Both the position numbers and the translations under genes were made by a program. This document shows, in pieces, positions 13,561 through 25,281 of a DNA stretch of 64,000 bases. The stretch is from Paralichthys olivaceus (taxonomy: Eukaryota; Chordata; Actinopteri; Pleuronectiformes; Paralichthyidae). The DNA lies in the NCBI RefSeq assembly GCF_024713975.1, contig NC_091111.1, positions 9,544,501 to 9,608,500 of the forward strand, in the 5' to 3' direction. The first letter of the stretch is position 1; every line of letters begins with the position of its first letter. Below the pieces are notes generated by a model. It saw only the letters and a list, made by a program, of their open reading frames with translations, ran no database searches and was not told where the DNA came from.

Positions 13561-14824
13561 TCTCTGGGAGTACAGCACATCCTGTTCATCCACGGTCTCC
13601 ATGCTGGGTGTTGCATTGTCATCTAGAAAAATATTAAAGTGTATTTCTTTACTAATATGTAGCCTATGAACAAATGAAAAAAAAAAAACGTGACACATTT
13701 TCATTAATTTTGAGATTATATATAAGTAGCAAATGAGTTTATCTGCACCTCCAGATTATGTGTTCATTCTTAGCTGATACTTGGCCCTGCAGACAGCCAT
13801 AGATATACATCACCAGGTTGGTTTTTATCAAGATCACATGGAGATAACATGGATTCCTCCAGGAACTCTGCAAATGTTTCTTTCTCCGTTGCTCAAAACA
13901 TTCATTGCTGGAATGTGTTTTTTCAGAAGAATTTATTGAAATGGACTTCGCATGGCATCAACTTTGCTGTTGCCTCATAGATAATTGCTCTGTGTTTATA
14001 ATCACATTCTTTCCTGTTTGGAGACACTTAGAGGTTGATTTGAGGTGCCTGTACTGGTGTCTTTACATCTGTGCGGTGGGTTAGAGTTACATCAGATGTA
14101 ATATCTTTCATCAACAATAATTACTCGATGACCTCAGCATGTGCAGAGTTGGACAAATACTTTCACTTTATGTTCCAACAGCTGATTGAAATGCAACTCA
14201 TTGATCCCTCCTGTTGTTTTTAACTCTAATTCTAGTCATCTCTCACTGAGTAACTGGGTCATCTCAGCAGCTCCAGAACAATTAAAGCAGAGGACAGCTC
14301 ATCAATATGTGGGAGACTGGGTCACTCTGAGGCAAAGCAGGGTTTCAGAAACTCCTGCCAGCTGACTGAAGGCGCTCTTGTGAAACCTAATCATGGGAAT
14401 CAGCAAAAAGCCAGATTAAAATCAACAGCTGCATGTTATTCCTCTTCATTGTTATTCTTTCTAAGAAACTTAGAGCCAGCTACAGTTCAAGTGTCAACAG
14501 TATGAAGCACACGGCAAATTGTTCTCTCCTCCTATTTTGGTTCTGCCTTAAATTTGGCCGATCTCATATGGATTGATTCATCAGTCTTCTCAATTGACTC
14601 AGTTAGTTAGTGAGCTCATCTCAAGAGATAACTGAGGGTCATTTTCTATTTGTTAGCTTTGGCTACAAAAATAGAAAATAAAAACTGTAAACATTTACAT
14701 GTTGTGTTGGTTGAATGGGAAAGTCAACAATAGCTATAAATACTGATAAACTAAAAAGTGTTCCAGTGGGATTTTCATTCAGATTAAAAAGTTTAAGCTT
14801 GAACATCTACATTGTAATGTGCAC

Positions 14825-14960
14825 AGTGATGTAGAGAGGGTCATCCAAATGCCAGAAGGTCGGTGGTTCGATCCCCGGCATCCCTAAGTTTCCTTGGGCA
14901 CATGACCCCAATTTGCTCCTGATGGCTGTGTACACAGTGTTTCAAGGCTTGTCTATTTCA
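14825..14960 (+). mobile_element. tRNA-derived SINE fragment
   Basis: It contains a Pol III B box, GGTTCGATCCC, at 14865-14875 within GGTCGGTGGTTCGATCCCCG. The tail that follows (CCTTGGGCA...TTGCTCCTGATGGCTGTG) is common in percomorph fish SINEs. The A-box side (GATGTAGAGAGGGTC) is degraded. It is not a tRNA gene, because no cloverleaf can be closed. Confidence 0.8.
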
Positions 14961-15004
14961 ATAGCATCATTATGGTATCTGTATGTGTTTGGTAATCAGA
15001 AAAT

Positions 15005-15560
15005 GTATGTCAAGTCAAGTCAAAGTTTAATACAGCACATTTAGTGCTGAACTGGCATAAAATGAAAACTAAAAACATATGAAAACAGAAAATAAATGGA
15101 AAATACAGAGGTACTAAAACATTAAAAATCATAGATAAAATTTTAATATTGCACAATAACTGAAGAAATCGAGGTCTTAAACTCAACTGGAATTGAAAGC
15201 AAGTAAGGGGAGTCAGTTTAAGCAATGATTGAAACATTTAAGCTGTTACAGAGATTAGAGGCAACCACTGTAAAGGCCTGGTCACCTCTATTTTTGTGCC
15301 TAGATCTCTGGACATCTAGAAGCATCAGGTTGGTTGACCTCAATGCCCAGAATGGAGTATAAATATGCAATAGTCCAATTAAAGTGGTGCCTGCCATTTA
15401 AAATCTTAAATCTTTTTAATTGGGCAATTGTAAACTTAAGAGTGCAGAGACATAGCAAAGATAGAGATACAGCAAATAAACATGAAATAAAAGTCACAAA
15501 GAGACATAATCCTTGTGTCTTGTGAAACTTGGGGTCAAAGCAAACTTTTCTTTTCCATAT
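15005..15560. repeat. Interspersed repeat remnant
   Basis: Begins with a TCAAGTCAAGTCAAAGTTTA-type head and includes GGCCTGGTCACCTCTATTTT and CAGGTTGGTTGACCTCAATG. These phrases resemble a fish interspersed repeat I recall, but I cannot name the family. No intact coding frame. Confidence 0.45.
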
Positions 15561-17970
15561 TTGCATGGATCCCGATGGAGGGAAGGATGATAAAGATAGA
15601 AGAGAAAAACATACAGTAGAGAGGTGGATGATTTATCCCCGTGTCATTATGGATTCAGCTTGACATCTTCACCTTGCCAGACTGTCTCCCACTATCTCAT
15701 ATGACTGAGTGTGGTCCCAGAACAGTGGATAGCTCTTACTTAAACAGGCTGTCAGGGCCCACAGTAAAGCACAGTCAGACAATAGTGCAGAACACAAAGA
15801 CTGGAGGGGATCCCAAAGAGGAAAAAATTAGAAAAGAGAATCACTTTGCATTCAAATTGTATTTATTCATTTATTTATCTGAAAGTAAATGGGATCATGC
15901 AGCACTCAAAGTATGTATAATAGCCTTAATAGAGTCTTGCAAAGACTGTGTGCTGGTAAACACATAATTGTAACCTCTACATGTGCCAATTCTACAACAA
16001 TCCAGATAATCAAGTATGCATGAACACACAAAACAGACACATGACTTCGGACAAATGTTAACATTTCCATAGAATTTCAGTGAAATCAGTCATTACAACA
16101 TGAGTGTCATCCTCTTTCTCTGGAAAAGAAAGAGAAGTAACTTCAACTATCACTTCCCAATCTAAGTGTTCACAAGCTCCAGGGGCGTTGTATCTGAACT
16201 GAGATTATTGTGCAGCAAAATGAGCTTTAATTCATCCTGATGCTAGCTTACCCTATACAATCACTTTTAAGGTAGTGAATTCTCATAATCAAGTTTATAA
16301 TCACATCTTATTCTGCACTCCACCCTGGAGATGATCTTAAGTTTCAGAAAAGTTCAAGTCCAAGAAAAATACTGGCTGATATCCTGTGTCCAAAAAGCCA
16401 ATAACCAAAAGTAACTGTTTTTTATCCCAGATGGCAGGAGCAAGTAAAACTTTATTTTTCTGTATTTTTCTCCCATAATATTCAAATTATTGAACACATT
16501 CACAACAGATGGTAATATAATACGTTGATTTTATTTTCCAAGATGTCAAATGTTGTAATTGCACCAGGATGACAAATATGGTTTCAATTAATTTAGAATG
16601 TTACCAGGGCAGGAGTTTGTAAATCGTCCATGACTCCAGTCCTCATTCATTAAACAGTGATCATCACTCACAGAGCAGTAACACAAGGAAGAGGAGAGAG
16701 ATATACAACACATAGTATGGAAACACGTTTATATTACTGTTATGTGTGATCCCAAAGACGCTGGATGGGGGGACAGAGCTCTGTGAATGCCAGTTGAGAA
16801 AATATTTTTTTATGGATCAGAGCATTGTCATATTGACTAAGATTAACCTTTATTAAACATCAACATATTATCATATCACTACAAAACAACTCCATTCAAG
16901 TTCTAACTGCACATGTTTTTATTAAATTAGTCTATCATCTTAGTACTCATATGATGGATGATGGATGATAGATAAAGCTGTTAGAATTCAGTCTTGATTA
17001 AGGATGCTGCAGTACCAGCACGACTGGAGTTGACAGCAAACAGCAGTTTACAGCTAATGAAAATACTTCTGTAGCAATAAATGAAACAATCTCAAATACA
17101 TTAATATTTTAGTGGCTCTGCTGTCACCTGAAAAGTTCCCTGCTTTAACCTCATGTCTGCAAGAGTCACATCACAGCTTACTTGCTAAAAAGAGAAAGTG
17201 TTGCTCAGCTAAAAAAAAATTCAAATAAGTTGTATGTTTTGTCAGTGAAGATCCACAAATAGGTATATATGCCTCTGGGAATGTATTATATTCAATATGT
17301 TTTCTTGCCCACATCAGCATTAAACCGCATCAGTGTCCAGATTAAGCCAAGAAGTACACAAGTCTCCAACTGGTAAACACATGGTGGGCTAAGTCAGACT
17401 GGTGATGCGTAATGTTCAGTGACAGAAGAGTAAACATAACAACAGCATAAACAAGTGTCTCTTATCACAGCAGAGGATCTGTAAACAGAAGGTACGCTGG
17501 ACCACACACGCACTGGAACAGAAGAAAGAAACATGCACATTTAGCAGCAAACGTGCCATTAGCAGGGAAAGATATCCACGTCCCACAAACAAATGCCTCC
17601 ACAGACACACACATCTGTTTTGCTTTGGAATAACAGACGAGCAGTGATGTTGGCGTGATGGGCTGATGACAGTTGGCACACACTTCAGCGTGTTTAGCAG
17701 AACTTTGCTTATTGTGGCAGTAAAACACAGACGCTCTGCACATGAAACCTCATCACGTTATCACATTGAGTTTTGACTTAAAGGTTCCTGAAATAATGTC
17801 ATTAAAGTGACTATAAGTTCATTTAGATTGTACTGCACATTAGAAACTTTTGTTTTGTATCTGCCATTGAATAAGTCAGGAGGCTTTGTATTTTTCATCA
17901 TTAAACATTATATATATTGATATGATGCTATTTCATAATGATCATCATTCATAACATGTGAACACAAATA

Positions 17971-18054
17971 ATTGGTTGCTAATTGGTTTTCTTTAATCCT
18001 ATTGGTTGCAAAAGTTAATGTATTACAACACTGTATGATGTCATAGTGACATCA
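17971..18054 (-). promoter_or_regulatory. Three inverted CCAAT boxes beside a CRE-like palindrome
   Basis: ATTGG occurs at 17971, 17982 and 18001, giving three CCAAT motifs on the minus strand. An 8-bp-arm palindrome, TGATGTCA-TAG-TGACATCA, lies at 18036-18054. Clustered NF-Y plus CRE sites are typical of promoters, but no gene begins nearby. The spacing is suggestive only. Confidence 0.3.
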
Positions 18055-18106
18055 CGATGAGGACATTCCTAGGATTATGAATTATTTACATACACACAAA
18101 CATTTT

Positions 18107-18108
<2 letters not shown>

Positions 18109-18140
<32 letters not shown>
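18109..18140. repeat. (AC)16 microsatellite
   Basis: Sixteen AC units without interruption, after a shorter degenerate ACACA stretch. Confidence 0.95.
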
Positions 18141-18142
<2 letters not shown>

Positions 18143-19877
18143 CACAGACAGGGACGAAAACAATATCCTACTTCCAGCTAAGAATGGTACTAATCTGTGT
18201 TTTTTATTGCATTGTTGTTGTAACACCCTCAACTCTGCAATATATAGAACTGGTATAGAGGATTTACAGTTTCCATAAAAGAATTGTTCCCGACCAGTTT
18301 GTACCAAAGCACAACTGTACTTTCACAGTTGGGATCTTTACTGGCGAAGACACAAGGACCTATTTCTAGATCTCAGCCCTTCCATTGGAGTGAAGAGTAA
18401 ATCCTCCACTGAGGCTGCAGAAAGCAGAAAAACACAGTCAGCTCAAATTATCCATAACTCTAATGTTCATAATTCATTTCAGAGCTTTGGTTGATTTGTT
18501 TATCTCAGTCTGAAATGAACAAGGTAAGTCTGGTTTATATTACTGAGGAACTCAACCTGAACGTCACCGAACATTTCAGCTTCCACAGGGGTTTGGCAAG
18601 TTTCTGTTATCTGGACTATTTCAGACTAATGCAAACTTTGACTCAGGTCTTTTCTGTTTCTTTTCTTTCTTTTAGACATTTAATATCTAAAGATCCATTA
18701 CTTTTTCTGTGTATAAAGATGGACCATGCGTCTCCAATTCCTCCTTTTTTCCAGAGATTCGGCCAAAACAGGAGATCACTTTGATTTTGCTTTCCAATGC
18801 TGGAGATTAAATATTCATAAAGACACTGAATTTGCAGATTCTAGATTGGTGAATAAACATATGTTAATAGTAATTTCTGACAGGTAGCAATAGCAAAAAC
18901 TTAGATATAGCCCCATTAATCATAATCATATTTAATTTTTGTGTCTTATGATGTTGCTGCACATGTGTCATGTCTTAGCGGCACCTGCTTGAAGCCACTG
19001 CGACATAAGACTTTTAAATGCATCTAAATACGTCATGTGACAAAAAGGAAGCAGGCACCAGCTCTGCATCCAGGCTTTAACAAAAAGCTATACAATAATA
19101 GTCTTAAACGAAACATAGATATTGCTCTGAATTGTCAGCAATGAACCAAACAAGTATACACCCCCGCAGAGACTTCTTTAATCTTTTCTAATCATTTCAT
19201 CTCACAAATATTTCTCTCCAAATAAACTTTGGAAATGAAGCAGAATTTCGATCATGATCTAAAGGCCTGTGATTTACAGCAGCTCAAGCTTTATTTACAT
19301 GCGTTTCGTGATTCATTCTTGCAGCTGGAGGCATCAGAGCTTTCCAAGGCCACGTTATCAGAAATGTCACCAGGCAGAGGTTTGAATATTCTCATTAGTT
19401 TGGTGCTGAGGGAGAAACTTTCCTGTGAATTGAAACTTAGTGTTATGGTTGGACAGGAACGAATCAAGGTCTATGACATGGTGAAGTAGAAAGCCAAAAT
19501 AAAACTGTTCATCTTTTTATTTACTCTCTGTTGTCTCCTCTCTCATGTCTCGGCACCTGGCTTCTCTGTGTGTGCTGCCAGCTGGAAGAAAGTGTGTTGG
19601 GCATAGAGACAGGACGCATGAAGTTAAGAGACGGAAAGTAAGCATAGACTAAAGATGAAGTGAAGGAAACGGGGGGGAAAGGACAGTAAATCTGAGATGT
19701 GTGAGAAGAGAGAAACGAGCAGGGAAAGATGACTCATACCACCTTTCTAATAATGCTCCTGTTATCTTTACCTCTCCTTTGACTTGGCAGAAGTAACTGA
19801 AATAAATCTCTTCACCTGAAATTATCCGGTTCTTTCCATTGGTTTCTGATATCCTCAGAGCTGAAAGGGCTCCTTAC

Positions 19878-20400
19878 TTAAAGGAACTGTTTGCTGTATT
19901 TGAGGATAGTCTTATTTGATTTCTTTCTGAAAGAAGATTGACACAGCTATCATGTCAAGCCAAGCAGCTAGTTAGCTTAGTTTGCCGAAAGAGTGAAAGC
20001 AAAGGGAAACCATAAACTGTAGATGAAGATGGATGATATGACAGGTCCCTAAATGTGAAGCCAAAATGTCTTGATCACCCCCTAGTGGCGGGCTGCAATA
20101 TATGTCATAAACCCTGCCTCCTAGTTGATCAGGTGATTGTATTGGTGGGACCTCGACAGCTCCATCCCCAGAGCGTACTGTGCAGTCTCTGGCTCCACAA
20201 GACGGCAGCACTCGTATCCGGGGTATTTTGGCTTCATTTCGGGATAGAGGTGGAGTAGGAGGAGACACATCATCCACCTTTATATAGCCTACAGTCTATG
20301 GGGGAAACAATTAACCTAGCTCTGTCCAAACGTAACAAAACCCACATATCAGAACCTTTAATGTTCATTGATCAACATGTTTTGTCTTGCTTGCTGGAAC
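19878..20400. mobile_element. Interspersed element split by a younger insertion
   Basis: The left part (19878-20010) has TTAAAGGAACTGTTTGCTGT, AGCTAGTTAGCTTAGTTTG and a GGGAAAC tract. The right part resumes at 20302 with GGGAAAC, then CTAGCTCTGTCCAAACGTAAC. In related copies (30128-30500, 21640-21770, 46080-46195) the left-hand landmarks, such as the GTTAGCTTAGC-type phrase, recur. The intervening 20011-20301 belongs to another element. Confidence 0.6.
20011..20301. mobile_element. Nested MITE with inverted termini and target-site duplication
   Basis: The ends are near-identical inverted repeats: CATAAACTGTAG on the left and, read from the other strand, CATAGACTGTAG on the right. A second inverted pair, TGAAGCCAAAAT and ATTTTGGCTTCA, lies inside. 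GGGAAAC flanks both sides (20004-20010 and 20302-20308) as a 7-bp duplication, possibly 8 bp with one mismatch, which suggests a hAT-like element. A diverged relative appears at 38765-38830. Confidence 0.65.
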
Positions 20401-23150
20401 AAACATGTGAGAAAGTCACCTGGATTATTTCTTAGCAGGAACCAGTAACGTTTTGAAGCAGTGTCGTTATAATTAATCAGCTGCTTCTACATTTTTCCAC
20501 CCTGTGTGCTCAGCTAAGCTGACATGGCGGCTCACAACTTGATATTTACTGAATAAAGGAAATAGGGGCAAGGTGCTGTAAGACAGAATATTATACTTTC
20601 AAACAGTGAGTAAGCAGGTCTTACTTACAGTAGCTAGTTAGTGTAGATTATCTGTTTATCATTGCGGCTGTGTTAAAGGCTACTCCCTCTCCTGCAGTCT
20701 GAGTGAATAAATTCTCACAGACATCACAACCACAATTACACCATGTGACTTCACACTGCATCTTTTCCCCAAGCTTCCTCTGGTGCACTGGAAGGACAAA
20801 GGTCGGACATTAAGGTCATGTATGCTCACGAACACGCCAACCCACAAGCCATGTAGTTAAAGTGATCCAGCCTCAGATTGATTCTTCCTTTGTCAAAATA
20901 TCCCCCTGATGATTAAATGTGTGAGTTACATATCATAAAAAACTGCAAGTGAGCGTCTTGGCAAGAATACATACGCTGAAGTTACAGGACAGCTCATCCT
21001 TGCAGAGAGATGCTTTCTTTGTTGAGAACTGGCCAAAGAAAATGCTGCCTGGGCCCAAAGGACCAGCTGGGGGAAATGAGTCACACACATATGAAAGCAC
21101 ACACTCTCCCCAGCAGCAGATATCAGAAACATGCCTAACAGTGGTGTCTAGACGGAGTTGAGTCCACAGCACACATGCTGACCCATGCTGCTGTCCACGC
21201 AGCTGGGGGAGAACATGAATGTTCCCTCCCGGTCTGAGGGCATGACCAGCAAACCTACACCAGGAAACAGCCCCCCCCTCGGACCTCCTGGTTCATATCG
21301 AGCTGGTGTCAGCCCCAGTGCTGCAGGAAATTAATGAAAAGAAAGCTCAAAAGATGAAGACCGGATAGAGCAAAATAAAAAGATGCTGCGATGGACGAAC
21401 CAAGTACCAGGAGACACATCAGCAGAAAAAAAACACAGAACTTTAGACAGTGACTGTAATGAGTTCCCGTCAATACACACACAAGACAAATCAGGAGTCA
21501 GTCCCACATCAATTAGGATGTTTCTCCTCATTTTTTATATCAAATAACCAACAAAAATCAAACATATCAATCTAACATAATTTATGTGCATTTTGCAAAT
21601 AATAATAATGCATATTGAAGGAAAACTTGTTTAAATGTTTTGGGTAATGTGTTTATTCACTTTCTTTATGACTGTTGCGGTAGATTGAGACCACTTTCAT
21701 TTCTTTTCCAAATATGGTTTACTGCAAGAAGCTAATTAGCTTATCTTAGCATAACAATTGAAAACATTGGGGTGAAACATTTTCCCTTTTTCAAAGATGA
21801 CAGAATCAGCCTCTAAACACCTCTTCAGCTTACAAATTTTTAAAACAATGTTTTGAACATGATCATGATCATGATCTGTCCTTCCTCTTCATCCCTCCTC
21901 CTCCTCATTGTCTCTTGGTCTGGTGTTAAACAATAGAGACAGATGGTCACTCCTCTCACTGGCTGAACCCCAACACAAACATTTATGCAATCTTTTCATG
22001 AATTGACTGGATCCTTCCCTGGACCGGATCTCCCCCAGAAAACCTAAGATGCTTATAGAGACAATTCCATCATCAGTGAAGGTCAATTACAAACAGGACG
22101 TAACAGTTTGTTAAACATGTCAAAATAAAAGCATGATTTCTCACTGTTTCTTCTCCATCCAGCATCACACATTCGTGTTTGTTAATAATAAATAATATCT
22201 ACACACACTTCTACCTAAACGTAATGTACTCACTCTCGGTAGTAATATAAAAACTTTCAACCTGACATAGGTTACTGAAAAACAACCTTCGAATCTCCTC
22301 TAACCTCAGATAATTTTCATCAGCAGATTGGGTTTGCAATTTAAGGACCATTAATCAACAGCTTAAATGTTAAGATTCATGACGTCCTGTGGGAAAGCTC
22401 AAAATAAATGTTCATCAACTGTCCATCTCTTGATGAGAATCATGCGATAAGACTGAAAGCTCCAGAAAGCTCTGACTGCTGTTTACAAGATCAACAATGA
22501 CCTTAACATTTTTGTTGTCATATTTCCTCAGCTACAGAAGTTTAAAGATGCTTTACTCAAACCAAATCCTGCAATATCCTCGCAAATACACACAAACTAC
22601 CTAGGATGAGAACTGCAGTTACTGAGCATTTGATTCATGAGTCTTTCATTCATGTGTGTGTGTGTAGGTGCATGTATGTGTGTTAAAGCATCTAATCAAG
22701 GAGAAAGGAGGTGCTGCTGCACTGAATGAACTCTTGTTTCACCGAGCAGAGACACTTGTCAAAATAAACCAACATGGGTCCATATACTGGTTCCTCAGAT
22801 ATGCGGTGTGTGTGTGTGCATGCAGACACACTTCAAACACCACCTGACATAAATCTAAAAGCACCAGATAAACACACACTCAAAGGCAACATTTTCCTCT
22901 GTAAATAGCTTTACATCTAAATTAATGTCTTTTCACTCCCTGTGTTGTAAAAATATTTACAGAGGGGGAAAAAAACAGGATTCATATCCACATGGCTCCA
23001 CTTTTGACCTGAAATGCAGTGTCGTCACATGATAAAAACCTTCCTTCATGCTTGCAGCCTCCAGCCTGACTCCCACCTCACACACTCCCCTCCCTGTCCG
23101 CCCGGCTGTCTCTTCTCCCTGCCTCACAGTGGGAGGATGTAGATTTCTAT
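20401..23150. other. Intergenic stretch upstream of prss35
   Basis: No supported coding sequence. A fragment of the GTTAGCTTAGC-type repeat is recognisable at about 21640-21770, and GATCATGATCATGATC lies near 21860-21877. The last few hundred bases presumably contain the prss35 promoter, but I see no clear TATA box. Confidence 0.4.
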
Positions 23151-23313
23151 GAGGATCTTGCAGCTTCTACTTGCTCCATATTTTTCTTTTGGAGCCCAGT
23201 GAATGATGGAAGCCAGTCTTCTGGAAGCTGTTTGGACTGAGAGAATTTCTTATTGATGAGGAGGAGAAGAAGATTGACTGGAAGTTGCAGGGGAGTTTTG
23301 TGAATGTTTGCAG
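23150..23313 (+). other. Probable 5' non-coding exon of prss35
   Basis: A strong donor (TTTGCAG followed by GTAGGAAAG) ends at 23313. It pairs with a good acceptor (CTCTTTCTTTCCAG) just before 23886, four bases upstream of the prss35 ATG. This would leave the coding region in one exon with a 572-nt 5' UTR intron, a layout I recall for PRSS35 and PRSS23. The left boundary is approximate. Confidence 0.5.
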
Positions 23314-23725
23314 GTAGGAAAGTTTTTATTTTTATTTTTTATTTTTTAAATAATATTTCTTGCTTCATTTTTGTTTTTGCAATTTTTGTATCATTGATGC
23401 ACAAAGTTAGAATCTTTACAAAATAAAATCACACAACCCTAGGCTATAGCTTTTCTCCTCATATGTTCTAAAGCTATTTTCTTCTGCATTAATCTGCACT
23501 ATAATCTGAATTATATTTGACTTCTAGCTGTCTTTGAATCATTTGTAATAACAATATCACCCCAGCTTCCATTATTATCAGATGATTGATTGATTTCAGC
23601 AGTAATAGTGTAACAATGTTACCTTTACCGTTTGTTCAGTTGCAGACACCCTGACAATTTAAAAAAAGACATCACAGACATTACAAACTTTTTTGCCAAG
23701 AGATTTGTTCAGAAATTGAGCTTGT

Positions 23726-23739
23726 GCGCCCTCTGCTGG
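23726..23739 (-). promoter_or_regulatory. CTCF-core-like site
   Basis: The minus strand reads CCAGCAGAGGGCGC, a full match to the CTCF core consensus CCASYAGRKGGCR. It lies in the prss35 5' UTR intron. A second full match in the opposite orientation is at 26780-26793. Confidence 0.5.
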
Positions 23740-23889
23740 CTTAATAAGTCATAATAAAGAGCCTGCTGGTCCTGATGGACTCATTGCTGTTTCATTTTCT
23801 CTATTATTTGTTTAAAACAGTTCTGCAAGGTTAATTCTTTTCAACACTGAGTAATACCTCCTCTTCCTTGTCTCTTTCTTTCCAGTGGA

Positions 23890-25281
23890 ATGGGCCTCCT
23901 ATACCTTCAGTATCTGCTGCTCTGTGCAGCCGCCCTCACACTTTCTGGAGCGTTTGCCAAAGATGAAGGCAGCGAGTCCGACAGGTGGACCAGGCAGAGC
24001 CTCCCGGTGCTGCTGGACACGCACACGCAGCTTTTAAACACCCTGTCGTTCAGAGGGCAGGAGGAGGATGAGGAGAAAGCCAATGCAAAGATGCTCTGTG
24101 GGATCGAGTGTCAAGAAAACTTACCACCTGTAGACCAGATGGAGCAAGAGAGGATTCTGGGATATGAGACAATGTATGAGAACGGCACGCGTACACATAC
24201 AGATATCAGCTTGCAAGGTTTTGATAACAAGTCCACAGGAATGCCAGCCCACTCAGAGATCCACACAAGAAGGAAGCGACAGGTTTACGGAGCAGACGGA
24301 CGCTTCGTAATCTCCGACTCACATTTTATCACCAACTACCCATTCTCCACCGCAGTTCGTCTCTCCACCGGCTGCTCTGGAGTCCTGGTGTCCCCAAAAC
24401 ATGTGCTGACGGCGGCACACTGCATCCACGATGGCGCCGACTACCTGGAGAGTGCCAGAAGCCTCAAAGTAGGAGTGCTGCAGCTCAAAAGCAAAAGAAG
24501 AAGAGGAGGACGGAGAAGAGGAGAGCGACAGAGGGGTGGGAAAAGAGGAGATAAGAAGATCATGGAGGAAGGTGAGGAGAAGAATAGCATAGATGGAGAT
24601 GTGGCAAGAGGCAGAAATGGGAGACGCAGAGGAAGAAGGCTGGAAGGTCATGTGGAAGCTGGTGCTGGAAATATTGAAAGAGGAAGGAAACGTAAAGGCC
24701 TCAGCCGCGTTCGACGTAGCATCGAACCGAGGAAGCAACCCGTCTTCCGTTGGACGCGAGTTAAAAGAACCGAAATCCCTCAAGGATGGATCCACGGCAA
24801 GGACTCCATCAACTCTGTCTCTTCTGACTACGACTACGCCCTTCTGGAGCTAAAACGACAAGTCAAACAGAAGCCCATGGCACTCGGAGTGGCTCCCTCC
24901 ACCGTTCCACTGGCAAGGATCCACTTCTCAGGCTACGACGCAGACAAAAGCCTGCTGGACGGGCGCGGAGACGAGAAGGTGGTTTATCGTTTTTGCTCAG
25001 TGGCAAAGGAGTCCGACAACCTGATGTACCAGTGGTGCGACGCACAGCCTGGTGCAACTGGCGCCGGTGTTTATGTTCGTCTGAGGCAGGAGGCTGGAGA
25101 TGCTGGTGGGAAAGGGAAGTGGCAGAGGAGGGTGATCGGAGTGTTCTCAGGCCATCGGTGGGTGGAGGTGGAAGGAGGTGAGCTGAGGGACTTTAACGTT
25201 GCCGTTAGGATCACTCCGGCCAAATATGCCCAGATTTGTCACTGGATCCACGGAGATCCAAATCTCTGCAAAGAGGTCTGA
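23890..25281 (+). CDS. prss35: Serine protease 35, secreted trypsin-fold pseudoprotease
   Basis: One uninterrupted 463-residue coding exon (human PRSS35, from memory, has 413). A signal peptide is evident (MGLLYLQYLLLCAAALTLSG). A basic processing site, RRKR, ends at residue 130 before QVYG. The catalytic His is present in LTAAHCIH (His177) and the Asp in DYALLEL (Asp315). The serine position reads GATGAGVY, with Thr390 where active proteases have Ser in GDSG; the same Ser-to-Thr change marks PRSS35 and separates it from PRSS23. The C-terminal block (VIGVFSGHRWVEV, NVAVRITPAKYAQICHWIHG) is typical of the PRSS23/35 pair. Between His and Asp lies a very basic Arg/Lys/Gly/Glu-rich insert, roughly residues 200-295, that looks disordered. 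The neighbour snap91 is also adjacent to PRSS35 in human 6q14. Proteolytic activity is unlikely; a role in extracellular matrix is inferred from the family. Confidence 0.93.
   Translation: MGLLYLQYLLLCAAALTLSGAFAKDEGSESDRWTRQSLPVLLDTHTQLLNTLSFRGQEEDEEKANAKMLCGIECQENLPPVDQMEQERILGYETMYENGTRTHTDISLQGFDNKSTGMPAHSEIHTRRKRQVYGADGRFVISDSHFITNYPFSTAVRLSTGCSGVLVSPKHVLTAAHCIHDGADYLESARSLKVGVLQLKSKRRRGGRRRGERQRGGKRGDKKIMEEGEEKNSIDGDVARGRNGRRRGRRLEGHVEAGAGNIERGRKRKGLSRVRRSIEPRKQPVFRWTRVKRTEIPQGWIHGKDSINSVSSDYDYALLELKRQVKQKPMALGVAPSTVPLARIHFSGYDADKSLLDGRGDEKVVYRFCSVAKESDNLMYQWCDAQPGATGAGVYVRLRQEAGDAGGKGKWQRRVIGVFSGHRWVEVEGGELRDFNVAVRITPAKYAQICHWIHGDPNLCKEV

Larger units (their letters stand above)
15561..19877. 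other. Gene-free intergenic stretch
   Basis: No supported gene. It contains a (CA) microsatellite at 18109-18140 and a small cluster of CCAAT-box and CRE-like sites at 17971-18054 (separate entry). Short open frames at 17416-17743 and 18491-18784 show no domain signature and no plausible splice context. Confidence 0.45.

Noticed and set aside
14860-14880. Possible tRNA gene
   Set aside because: A B box is present, but there is no matching A box or cloverleaf; the surrounding sequence is a SINE.
24319-24795. 158-codon minus-strand frame within prss35
   Set aside because: Shadow of the prss35 coding exon, produced by its purine-rich basic insert.
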